A stretch of 7,730 nucleotides of DNA from Desulfobacterales bacterium (GTDB taxonomy: Bacteria > Desulfobacterota > DSM-4660 > Desulfatiglandales > B25-G16). This document shows positions 1 to 6,636 of this stretch, in pieces (position 1 is the stretch's first letter; every line of letters begins with the position of its first letter). The position numbers and the translations under genes were made by a program. Below the pieces are notes generated by a model that made no database searches, was not told where the DNA came from, and saw only the letters and a list, made by a program, of their open reading frames with translations. The DNA lies in contig DAOVGH010000013.1 of NCBI GenBank assembly GCA_030672485.1, positions 1 through 7,730 on the forward strand. Reading direction: 5' to 3'.

Positions 1-1874
1 AAAAATACAGAGAGATGTGGCAGCGCTCCATGGACGATCCAGAAGGTTTTTGGGGTGGGATAGCCGACGCGTATGTTACCTGGTTCAAAAAATGGGATAA
101 GGTTTGTGAGTATGACTGGAGTAAATCCCCTGAGCACAAGTGGTTCATAAACGGTAGACTTAATGTCTCCTATAACTGCCTTGACAGGCAGCTCGAAAAG
201 AGAGGGAAGAAGACGGCCATTATTTTCGAGGGCAATGATCCATCAGATAGCAGAAAGTATACCTACAAACAGCTTCATGAAGAGGTATGCAAATTTGCCA
301 ATGTCTTGAAGGCGAAAGGGGTCGAGAAGGGTGACAGGGTAGCTATCTACTTACCAATGATTCCGGAGCTTGCTATTAGCATGTTGGCCTGCGCTCGAAT
401 TGGCGCTATCCACAGCATAGTCTTTGGTGGATTTTCAGCAGATTCCCTTCGTGATAGGGTCCAGGACTGTGGGGCAAAGGTCCTGGTATCTTGTGACGGT
501 GCCTTCAGGGGTGCCAAGACTGTCCCCACAAAGGAAAATGCCGATGACGCCCTGAAGGAATGTCCAGGTGTTGAGACAAATATAGTTGTCAAAAGGGCCA
601 ATGTCCACGTAAACTGGAACGACACCATAGATACCTGGTATCATGAGGAAATGGCAAAAGTAGATGCCCGTTGTCCGCCCGAGGAGATGGATGCAGAAGA
701 CCCTCTCTTCATCCTTTACACCTCCGGGTCAACCGGAAAACCAAAGGGGGTACTGCATACTACAGCCGGCTACCTCGTTTACGTAGCCGTCACCTACAAG
801 ATAGTCTTCGACTACCACGAGGAAGATCTTTTCTGGTGCACCGCCGACATTGGCTGGGTTACGGGCCATTCGTATATAGTCTACGGACCACTCTGTAACG
901 GTGCAACTACAATTATCTTTGAAGGGGTTCCCACGTATCCAGATCCCGGAAGATTTTGGGACGTGGTTGACAAATACAAGGTTAACATTTTTTACACGGC
1001 CCCTACTGCTATCAGGGCTATTGCCAGGGAAGGCGACGAATGGGTAAAAACACACGATATCAGCTCTGTAAGGCTCCTGGGAAGCGTTGGTGAGCCCATT
1101 AATCCTGAGGCCTGGCTGTGGTATTACAATACTGTTGGTAAGGGCCGATGTCCAATAGTGGATACATGGTGGCAGACCGAGACCGGGGGGATGCTCATAA
1201 CGCCCCTTCCCGGTGCTATAGATCTTAAGCCAGGTTCGGCCACCGTGCCTTTCTTCGGAATAGAGCCATGTATTGTGGACGATGACGGCGATGAGCTCAA
1301 GGGGCCGTGTGAAGGCGCCCTTTGCATAAAGAGACCATGGCCCGCATTCATGAAAGGGGTTTATGGTGACCCTGAAAGGTTCAGAGAGACCTATTTTGTC
1401 CAATACCCAGGAAAATATTTTACTGGAGACGGCGCACGAAGGGATGAAGATGGCTACTATTGGATTACCGGCCGTATAGATGACGTTCTCAATGTTTCAG
1501 GCCACAGGATGGGCACGGCAGAGATTGAAAGTGCCCTTGTTTCCAATCCCAAGGTGGCTGAGGCCGCCGTGGTTGGTTACCCCCATGAAATCAAGGGAAC
1601 GTCTATCTATGCCTTTGTTACCTTGAATAGCGGTGTGGAAAAGTCAGATGAACTCAAGAAGGAACTGGTGCAACACGTGAGGGCAGAGATCGGGCCTATT
1701 GCAACACCGGAAAAGATTCAGTGGGCGGATGGCTTGCCTAAGACGAGAAGCGGAAAGATCATGCGCCGCATCTTAAAGAGGATTGCCTCTGGAGAGATAG
1801 AAAAGATCGGTGATACTACCACCCTGTCCGATCCAAGTGTAGTTGAAAAGCTGGTGGCTGAGAGGGTCGCGTAA
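1..1874 (+). CDS. acs: Acetyl-CoA synthetase (AMP-forming), 5'-partial at window edge
   Basis: Activates acetate with ATP and CoA through acetyl-AMP to give acetyl-CoA, in the cytoplasm. The first in-frame ATG is at 15, but the frame stays open to the edge (first full codon at 3, reading KYRE before that Met). From memory, E. coli Acs has matching residues there (QYEAM), so the real start lies about 26 residues outside the window. Counting from the Met at 15, visible motifs are the P-loop TSGSTGKPKG (236-245), WWQTETGG (385-392; the second Trp aligns with the Trp that limits the acyl pocket to acetate), GDGARRDEDGYYWITGR with the hinge, NVSGHR, and C-terminal PKTRSGK with catalytic Lys581. 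That Lys is the residue silenced by acetylation in characterised Acs enzymes. All core motifs are intact, and the C-terminus (GDTTTLSDPSVVEKL) is typical. The stop TAA overlaps the ATG of the downstream kinase. The acetate-specific call is strong; a propionyl-CoA synthetase is less likely because of the Trp pocket and the close match to Acs. Confidence 0.96.
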   Translation, partial: KYREMWQRSMDDPEGFWGGIADAYVTWFKKWDKVCEYDWSKSPEHKWFINGRLNVSYNCLDRQLEKRGKKTAIIFEGNDPSDSRKYTYKQLHEEVCKFANVLKAKGVEKGDRVAIYLPMIPELAISMLACARIGAIHSIVFGGFSADSLRDRVQDCGAKVLVSCDGAFRGAKTVPTKENADDALKECPGVETNIVVKRANVHVNWNDTIDTWYHEEMAKVDARCPPEEMDAEDPLFILYTSGSTGKPKGVLHTTAGYLVYVAVTYKIVFDYHEEDLFWCTADIGWVTGHSYIVYGPLCNGATTIIFEGVPTYPDPGRFWDVVDKYKVNIFYTAPTAIRAIAREGDEWVKTHDISSVRLLGSVGEPINPEAWLWYYNTVGKGRCPIVDTWWQTETGGMLITPLPGAIDLKPGSATVPFFGIEPCIVDDDGDELKGPCEGALCIKRPWPAFMKGVYGDPERFRETYFVQYPGKYFTGDGARRDEDGYYWITGRIDDVLNVSGHRMGTAEIESALVSNPKVAEAAVVGYPHEIKGTSIYAFVTLNSGVEKSDELKKELVQHVRAEIGPIATPEKIQWADGLPKTRSGKIMRRILKRIASGEIEKIGDTTTLSDPSVVEKLVAERVA

Positions 1875-3370
1875 TGGCTGCCTCTAGGGTTTTGAACAGT
1901 ATTCTGGACTCTGCAACCCATACTGCCATCGTAGTTACCGATCTTGATGGCAAGATTATGTTGTTCAATCAAGGGGCTGCCAATTTGTTTGGATATACCC
2001 TGGAGGAGGCAAAGGACAGGCATCTGCCGGAACTTACTTTTTCAGAAGAGGACCAAAATGCCCGTCTCTTTGAGCAGATTGTTAATAGGGCGAAGAGCGG
2101 AGGTTGGACAGAAGAGAGGTTATTTCGACAGCATAAAAGCGGGCGTCTATTCCAAGCAATCTCCACCATTACCTGTCTGAAAGACTCTACAGGTCAATGT
2201 GAGGGCATCCTTGAGATTACCCAGGATGTGCCTGATCTCTACAGGTTGGAAAAGGAGCTTAAAAGCTCTAAGAATTTTCTGGAAAACATCCTGGCAAGCT
2301 CTATTGATGCTGTGGTCACAACCGACATTAAGGGACATGTAACCTATGTTAACCGGGCATTTAAGGAGCTTATTGGGTTACCCGGCCACCAGATTATCGG
2401 AAAACATATATCTCTCTACTATAAGGACGGCATTGACCAGGCGCGTCGAATCATGGATAAGCTCAGGCAGTTTGGACGTATACGGGATTATGAATTTGAC
2501 ATGAAGGTGGGAGATAAAATTATCCCTATTAGAACCTCCGACAGCCTTCTCTATGATGAATATGGCGAAATTGTAGGAACTATGGGGGTATTTCAGGATA
2601 TTAGTGCCAGAAAAAATCTCTCTGACAAATTGTCTGCCACTCAGGCGGAATTGATTCAGGCGGTCAAGATGAGGGCCCTCGGTGGCCTGGTAACGGGTGT
2701 AGCCCATGAGATCAATAACCCCCTCATGGCATCCGATACCTTACTCCATTTATTGGAAAACCAGGCAGAGGAGGATCCTGGGTTAAGAAAGAGGGTTATG
2801 CTACTCAGGGAATGCAACAGGAGGATCGAAAAAATCGTGAAGGAACTCAAGGAGTTTTCTCGACACGCAGAATTTGAGTTCACTGCCATGGATGTTAACG
2901 ATGCCGTGTCGTCAGTTTTGGCGATCACGCAACAACAGTTGCTGAATCAGGGTATAGAAGTGGAGCTCAGGTTACGTGAGAACCTGCCTCTAGTGCTGGG
3001 TGATATAAATCAAATTGAGCAGGTCCTATTAAATCTCATGTCCAACGCACGGGATGCCATGGAAGGAAGCTCGCAAAGGGTGTTAGGGATTCAAACAGAT
3101 CTCAGTCAAAAGGGCCAGCAGGTTGAAATTGAGGTTAGTGATACCGGTACAGGGATGACAGCAGAACAGATAGAACAGATATTCAATCCTTTTTTTACCA
3201 CAAAGGAATCTGATAAGAGCATAGGTCTAGGTCTTTCCATCAGCTATCGGATTGTGGAGGACCATCAGGGCAAAATTGCGGTCAAGAGCGCGTTGAATAA
3301 AGGCACAACATTTATCGTAAGCCTCCCTGTTTATCTGGCCGGAGCTGAGGGGAATGATGCTTCTAAGTAA
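1874..3370 (+). CDS. Cytoplasmic PAS-PAS sensor histidine kinase
   Basis: 498-residue two-component sensor kinase. The order is PAS 1 (about 5-120), a short coiled-coil-like linker (LYRLEKELKSSKNFLENIL), PAS 2 (about 133-250, ending in the PAC-like GTMGVFQDIS), a dimerisation/phosphoacceptor domain (about 255-330) and an HATPase (about 370-490). The phosphoacceptor is His278 in AHEINNPL. ATP-binding boxes are N (LLNLMSNARDAM, Asn391), G1 (DTGTGM, Asp423), F (FNPFFTTK, 437-444) and G2 (GLGLS, 451-455). All are intact, so it should be active. There is no hydrophobic segment, so it is soluble and senses an internal signal (ligand, redox or energy state); no haem- or flavin-binding residues can be named by eye. 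Its ATG overlaps the acs stop (TAATG), and a Shine-Dalgarno-like AGAGGG sits inside acs at 1861-1866, which indicates translational coupling to acs. The likely partner is the receiver at 4471, but the permease gene lies between them. That pairing is inferred. Confidence 0.94.
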   Translation: MAASRVLNSILDSATHTAIVVTDLDGKIMLFNQGAANLFGYTLEEAKDRHLPELTFSEEDQNARLFEQIVNRAKSGGWTEERLFRQHKSGRLFQAISTITCLKDSTGQCEGILEITQDVPDLYRLEKELKSSKNFLENILASSIDAVVTTDIKGHVTYVNRAFKELIGLPGHQIIGKHISLYYKDGIDQARRIMDKLRQFGRIRDYEFDMKVGDKIIPIRTSDSLLYDEYGEIVGTMGVFQDISARKNLSDKLSATQAELIQAVKMRALGGLVTGVAHEINNPLMASDTLLHLLENQAEEDPGLRKRVMLLRECNRRIEKIVKELKEFSRHAEFEFTAMDVNDAVSSVLAITQQQLLNQGIEVELRLRENLPLVLGDINQIEQVLLNLMSNARDAMEGSSQRVLGIQTDLSQKGQQVEIEVSDTGTGMTAEQIEQIFNPFFTTKESDKSIGLGLSISYRIVEDHQGKIAVKSALNKGTTFIVSLPVYLAGAEGNDASK

Positions 3371-3395
3371 CTGCAATGTAGATTACCTGCGGCTG

Positions 3396-3424
3396 TTGAG
3401 GCTTTCCACATGACAGGTTATACA
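3396..3424 (+). promoter_or_regulatory. Weak sigma70-like promoter candidate before the permease
   Basis: TTGAGG (3396-3401) and TATACA (3419-3424) are separated by 17 bp; each hexamer matches consensus at four of six positions. Initiation near 3431 would leave a leader of about 40 nt before the permease ATG at 3473. It lies in the 102-bp gap after the kinase, where a separate promoter would make sense, but a match this weak can arise by chance. Confidence 0.22.
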
Positions 3425-3457
3425 GACAAATTATCGGTGCGCGATCCCGTGGGCCTT

Positions 3458-3464
3458 AGGAGGG
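3458..3464 (+). promoter_or_regulatory. Ribosome binding site that fixes the permease start
   Basis: AGGAGGG lies 8 nt upstream of the ATG at 3473. It is much stronger than the GAGG (3398-3401) before the alternative in-frame ATG at 3410, so it favours the shorter protein. Confidence 0.75.
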
Positions 3465-3472
3465 AGTGGTTT

Positions 3473-4303
3473 ATGGAAATATCCGTAGGACTGTTTTTGT
3501 TGTTGCTTGTCTCAGCATTCGTATGCGAATTTATAGACTCATCATTGGGCATGGGATATGGAACAATTTTGGCCCCCTCTCTCATCATTATGGGCTTTGA
3601 TCCGTTAGTTGCTATTCCTGCCATCTTACTTTCACAGGCCTTTGGAGGTTTATCAGCTTCGCTTTTTCACCATCAATTTGAAAATGTTTCATTTAGATCT
3701 GACTCAAAAGACTTGAAGATTGTTTTCATCATCAGCAGTTTTGGGCTTATTGCGACTGTACTTGCAGTTCTTATTTCAATAAATATCCCCAGAGTCGTCT
3801 TGAAAAGTTATATTGGAATACTGGTATTCGTGGTGGGGGGCATTATACTCCTCAAGGTCTCCTTTACATTTTCTTGGCGAAAGATGATTGCTGTTGGCCT
3901 ACTGGCCGCATTCAATAAGGGAATGTCCGGTGGGGGATTTGGCCCTGTGGTTACCGGAGGACAAATTATTTCAGGACATGATCACAAAGCAGCAATTGGA
4001 GTGACCACATTGGCCGAAGCACCAATTTGTATATGTGGCTTTTTCACTTATTTGATTGGCCGAACTGTAATGGAACTCCAGCCTCCAATATTAAGTATAC
4101 CTTTGTCTACTTTCATTCACCAGATGTTTTCCCCGAGAATGTTTCAGTGGGAACTCATATTAGCATTGCTGCTCGGTTCAGTACTGGTAACTCCATTTGG
4201 TGCCTTTACAACAAGAACTTTAAGAAAAGAGAAGTTACACTATATCGTCGGTATCTTGATTACTGGTTTAGGTATTTGGACACTCATAAAGACATGGTCA
4301 TGA
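3473..4303 (+). CDS. TauE/SafE (TSUP) family membrane permease
   Basis: 276-residue inner-membrane protein, usual in length for the TSUP family, whose members export or import organic anions and sulfur compounds such as sulfite, sulfoacetate or taurine-derived products. Two related half-repeats are visible: FIDSSLGMGYGT (20-31) leading into a hydrophobic pair, and KGMSGGGFGPVVTGG (149-163). Each has the glycine-rich signature near a membrane entry. About eight hydrophobic segments can be traced, for example 5-21, 32-55, 83-103, 113-129 and the C-terminal GILITGLGIWTLIKTW. The ATG at 3473 has an excellent ribosome site and gives a protein that begins directly at the first membrane helix; the alternative ATG at 3410 would add 21 polar residues. 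The gene is AT-rich: nine 60-base lines counted by hand average about 39% GC, against about 55% in acs and acuC lines. The substrate cannot be read from the sequence. It sits between the kinase and the receiver with gaps on both sides, so it may be an insertion or its own transcription unit. Confidence 0.88.
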   Translation: MEISVGLFLLLLVSAFVCEFIDSSLGMGYGTILAPSLIIMGFDPLVAIPAILLSQAFGGLSASLFHHQFENVSFRSDSKDLKIVFIISSFGLIATVLAVLISINIPRVVLKSYIGILVFVVGGIILLKVSFTFSWRKMIAVGLLAAFNKGMSGGGFGPVVTGGQIISGHDHKAAIGVTTLAEAPICICGFFTYLIGRTVMELQPPILSIPLSTFIHQMFSPRMFQWELILALLLGSVLVTPFGAFTTRTLRKEKLHYIVGILITGLGIWTLIKTWS

Positions 4304-4418
4304 TTTTGGGAACACTGCTCGTCTTTTGCATAGCTGCCCCCCCATTTGGAAAGAGACTGCAACATAAGTCGTTAATTTTTATTAGAAACAGATTTAGCAG
4401 TTTATTTAAGATATAACA

Positions 4419-4437
4419 CGCCCCACAACGCGGGGTG
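4419..4437 (+). other. GC-rich hairpin in the leader of the response regulator
   Basis: CGCCCC (4419-4424) can pair with GGGGTG (4432-4437), five Watson-Crick pairs and one G-U, around a 7-nt loop (4425-4431). It lies 34 nt before the ATG at 4471 in otherwise AT-rich sequence. No T-run follows, so it does not look like an intrinsic terminator. It could be a leader structure, a protein site or chance. Confidence 0.35.
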
Positions 4438-4460
4438 GGACACCTACTAACCGAGAACTG

Positions 4461-4467
4461 GGAGGAG
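4461..4467 (+). promoter_or_regulatory. Ribosome binding site that fixes the receiver start
   Basis: GGAGGAG lies just before the ATG at 4471 (5 nt from GGAGG to ATG). It selects the start MPHRILVVDD rather than the in-frame GTG at 4435, which would add 12 residues with no family similarity and would start inside the hairpin. Confidence 0.8.
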
Positions 4468-4470
4468 ACG

Positions 4471-4860
4471 ATGCCTCATAGAATATTGGTAGTGGATGAC
4501 GATATATTGGTGCTTGAGGCCCTGAAGGACCTGCTTACATCTTCAGGATATGAGGCCAGAGTTGCCACCCGAGGCCAGGAGGCATTGGAGATATTGGATA
4601 AAGAGCACTTTGACCTTTTGATTCTGGATGTGGTTATGCCAAAAATGACCGGCTATGATGTCTGTAGAGCGGTTCGCAAGCGAGATGATGAAATGAGCAA
4701 GGTCAAGATAATCATGCTTACGGCAAAGACAGAACCGAGGGATCCTAAGATTGAAGAACGGTACGACTGCAACCTATATCTCACCAAACCTATTGATCCG
4801 GGCAGGCTGAAGGGATTAATTCAGGATACATTAGAAGATTCCAATAACCAGGGAAGATGA
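4471..4860 (+). CDS. Single-domain response regulator (CheY-like receiver)
   Basis: 129-residue stand-alone receiver. The acidic cluster is Asp9-Asp10-Asp11, the phospho-acceptor is Asp53 in LLILDVVMP, the switch Thr is Thr84 in IIMLTAK, and the conserved Lys is Lys106 in YLTKP; all are intact. After the last receiver helix the protein ends within about a dozen residues, so there is no DNA-binding or enzymatic output domain. It must act by protein-protein contact or as a phosphorelay step. The likely phosphate donor is the PAS kinase at 1874-3370, although the permease gene separates them. Its stop lies one base before the TTG start of the deacetylase gene, so the two are almost certainly co-transcribed and coupled. 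Start choice follows the GGAGGAG ribosome site. Its target is unknown; Acs, AcuC or a regulator encoded elsewhere are all open. Confidence 0.93.
   Translation: MPHRILVVDDDILVLEALKDLLTSSGYEARVATRGQEALEILDKEHFDLLILDVVMPKMTGYDVCRAVRKRDDEMSKVKIIMLTAKTEPRDPKIEERYDCNLYLTKPIDPGRLKGLIQDTLEDSNNQGR
4850..4856 (+). promoter_or_regulatory. Ribosome binding site for the TTG start of acuC
   Basis: AGGGAAG lies inside the last codons of the receiver gene, with the AGGGA core 7 nt before TTG 4862. No in-frame ATG or GTG lies closer to the homologous N-terminus, which supports the rare start. Confidence 0.55.
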
Positions 4861-4861
4861 A

Positions 4862-5977
4862 TTGCATTCCATCTTTTACTATTCACATGAATTGGCCCGA
4901 TATGATTTCGGGGCAGACCATCCTTTTAAGCCCGAACGGGCCCAGAAGGCCCTCGAGCTTTGTCGCCGCTATGGCGTAATGGATCAGCAACACATGATCC
5001 TGAAAGGCCCTCCACCCCTTGAACGTGAAAAGCTTCTCCTTGGCCATAGTGAAGATTACCTTGAGACACTTCGACGGGTCGGACAGGGCGAGATATTCAA
5101 GGAAATGCTCTCGTTTGGGATCGGCCCGGAGGATAATCCACCATTACGGGGTATCTATGACTGGTCTGGGAAATGTGCCGGTGGGACATGGGAGGGAATG
5201 GTTGCGTTATTGGAGGGAGACACTGACATAATCTTTAATCCCCTGGGGGGCTTTCATCATGCGTTTCCTTCCAGAGCTTCGGGATTTTGCTACATCAATG
5301 ACATCGTTATTGCCATTAACGAGGCACTCAATCATAAGGTAAAAATCACCTATATGGATATTGATGCCCATCATGGAGATGCTGTTCAAGAGGCGTTTTA
5401 CAACGAGGACAGGGTCCAATTTATATCCATACATGAGTCCGGGGAATACCTCTATCCATACAGTGGGTCTGTAGAGGAGTCAGGAGACGGAAAGGGCGAG
5501 GGCTTTACCGTGAACATCCCCGTACCCCCGAAGACTGATGATGAGGTTTACCTTGAGGTCTTCCACAGGATTGTCCTTCCCCTTATCAGGGGCTTTGGAC
5601 CCGATGTCTTGGTTGCCCAATTGGGTGCGGATTCCCTTGTATCGGATCCGCTCACTGACCTTATGCTCACCAACAATTCCTACATCGAGATCGTTAGAAC
5701 ATTAAAAGGCTTATGCGGTAAAATCCTGGCCACTGGTGGAGGCGGCTATGATATCTATCGAACAGCTCGATGCTGGACACTGGCCTGGGCTATATTGAAT
5801 GATGTTGAACCACGGGACGAATTTGCAGGCCTGGTAGGTGGGATGATGTTTGGCCCTGAGATGGAGGTAGGGAGTCTGTCCGATCGGCCCTATACCATCA
5901 CAGGGCCGGAAAAGGACAAAATCCGTCGGGCGATGGATAGAACCATCAAATTTCTTATCAAACGCCATCATCTCTGA
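4862..5977 (+). CDS. acuC: AcuC/HDAC-family zinc-dependent protein deacetylase
   Basis: 371-residue arginase-fold deacetylase of the class I/AcuC type, full length for the family. The active site is complete: the His132-His133 charge-relay pair in GGFHHAF, zinc ligands Asp168 and His170 in DIDAHHGD, zinc ligand Asp257 in LGADSLVSDPL, and catalytic Tyr296 in GGGGYD. The N-terminal FYYSHELARYDFGADHPFKPER and the RCWTLAWA segment after the Tyr are typical of AcuC. Bacillus AcuC reverses acetylation of AcsA, so with acs in the same locus a role in restoring active Acs is plausible but inferred; other acetylated proteins or small acylated amines remain possible substrates. The start is TTG at 4862, one base after the receiver stop. 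The ATG at 4857 is in another frame. The gene ends before a 94-bp gap that holds a new promoter candidate, so it is probably the last gene of its unit. Confidence 0.93.
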   Translation: MHSIFYYSHELARYDFGADHPFKPERAQKALELCRRYGVMDQQHMILKGPPPLEREKLLLGHSEDYLETLRRVGQGEIFKEMLSFGIGPEDNPPLRGIYDWSGKCAGGTWEGMVALLEGDTDIIFNPLGGFHHAFPSRASGFCYINDIVIAINEALNHKVKITYMDIDAHHGDAVQEAFYNEDRVQFISIHESGEYLYPYSGSVEESGDGKGEGFTVNIPVPPKTDDEVYLEVFHRIVLPLIRGFGPDVLVAQLGADSLVSDPLTDLMLTNNSYIEIVRTLKGLCGKILATGGGGYDIYRTARCWTLAWAILNDVEPRDEFAGLVGGMMFGPEMEVGSLSDRPYTITGPEKDKIRRAMDRTIKFLIKRHHL

Positions 5978-6014
5978 TAGCCCGCTAACCTTGACCTCTT
6001 AGTAAATAAAAGAT

Positions 6015-6044
6015 TTGACAACTTCATGATCACGGGGTTATAGA
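6015..6044 (+). promoter_or_regulatory. Sigma70-like promoter candidate for the por genes
   Basis: A perfect -35 hexamer TTGACA (6015-6020) is followed after 18 bp by TATAGA (6039-6044), which matches the -10 consensus at four of six positions. Initiation near 6051 would leave a leader of about 20 nt carrying the AAGGAG site. It lies in the only gap between acuC and porC, the expected place for a new unit. No operator-like palindrome or terminator hairpin was found in this gap. Confidence 0.5.
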
Positions 6045-6060
6045 TAGCAACAATTTTCTT

Positions 6061-6066
6061 AAGGAG
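6061..6066 (+). promoter_or_regulatory. Ribosome binding site of porC
   Basis: AAGGAG lies 5 nt before the ATG at 6072. Together with the family-typical N-terminus (MLEIRLHGRGGQG) it settles the start of the gamma subunit. Confidence 0.8.
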
Positions 6067-6071
6067 TTAGC

Positions 6072-6620
6072 ATGCTGGAAATCAGGCTTCATGGAAGGGG
6101 TGGGCAGGGGGCTGTCACCTCTGCAGAGCTTTTGGCCCTGGCAGCAATCAGCGAGGGGAAATATGGTCAGGCCTTTCCCTCCTTTGGGCCGGAAAGAAGG
6201 GGTGCCCCTGTCGTTGCATTTTGTAGAATAGATGAAAAGCAGATAAAGATACGGTCAAATATCGATAGACCTGATATTGTTCTGGTGCTCGATCCTTCCA
6301 TATTGCGGATCGTGAATGTTACAGCGGGCTTAAAGGACGATGGAATTCTCGTCACCAACACCAGGCACAAGGCGGATGAGATACTAAGGGAACTGAATTT
6401 GAACTGCAAGCTGGCGGTAGTAAATGCAAACAGGATTGCCAGAGAGGAACTGGGGCTTCCCATCACCAATACCACCATGCTTGGGGCGTTATTGAAGGCC
6501 AGGGCAATTTTCAACCCGGATGCCATGATAGAACCTTTAAGGCACAGATTTGGCCGGATAGCGGAAAAGAATGTCAAGGCATTTAAGAGGGCCCTTGAAG
6601 AGACAGAATTGGCACTTTGA
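6072..6620 (+). CDS. porC: 2-oxoacid:ferredoxin oxidoreductase, gamma subunit (PorC-like)
   Basis: 182-residue gamma subunit of a four-subunit 2-oxoacid:ferredoxin oxidoreductase, usual length. The signature HGRGGQGAVTSAE (7-19) near the N-terminus and FPSFGPERRGAPV (35-47) define the family; a central segment predicts an alternating alpha/beta fold (IVLVLDPSI, GILVTNT). In the complex it helps bind CoA and holds the dimer together. It opens the order gamma-delta-alpha, which matches porCDAB arrangements of archaea and anaerobic bacteria such as Thermotoga. Pyruvate is the most likely substrate given the acetyl-CoA neighbourhood, but related enzymes for 2-oxoisovalerate or phenylglyoxylate share this gamma subunit type, so the substrate is inferred. 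A promoter candidate and a good ribosome site lie directly upstream. Confidence 0.9.
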   Translation: MLEIRLHGRGGQGAVTSAELLALAAISEGKYGQAFPSFGPERRGAPVVAFCRIDEKQIKIRSNIDRPDIVLVLDPSILRIVNVTAGLKDDGILVTNTRHKADEILRELNLNCKLAVVNANRIAREELGLPITNTTMLGALLKARAIFNPDAMIEPLRHRFGRIAEKNVKAFKRALEETELAL

Positions 6621-6622
6621 AC

Positions 6623-6629
6623 GGAGGAG
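6623..6629 (+). promoter_or_regulatory. Ribosome binding site for the TTG start of porD
   Basis: GGAGGAG lies 7 nt before TTG 6637, inside the 16-nt gap after the porC stop. The in-frame ATG at 6571 lies within porC and would add 22 arginine-rich residues that read as out-of-frame porC sequence, so the TTG is preferred. Confidence 0.7.
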
Positions 6630-6636
6630 AAGAGAA

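Noticed and set aside
15..17. ATG at 15 as the true start of acs
   Set aside because: The frame is open to the edge, and upstream residues KYRE align with Acs homologues that continue for about 26 more residues. The gene is cut by the window.
729..1403. 224-codon minus-strand open frame inside acs
   Set aside because: It is antisense to highly conserved Acs motifs, and the translation resembles no family.
3410..3472. Longer permease start at ATG 3410
   Set aside because: It has only a weak GAGG site and adds 21 polar residues before the first helix; ATG 3473 has AGGAGGG at proper spacing.
4294..4416. Possible 40-residue hydrophobic small protein (MVMILGTLLVFC...)
   Set aside because: It starts inside the permease end with no ribosome site and falls in AT-rich gap sequence; no family is recognisable.
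4435..4470. GTG start of the receiver at 4435
   Set aside because: It adds 12 residues not seen in receivers and lacks a ribosome site; ATG 4471 follows GGAGGAG.
5978..6071. Intrinsic terminator after acuC
   Set aside because: No GC-rich stem followed by a T-run was found; short A/T stretches alone do not qualify.
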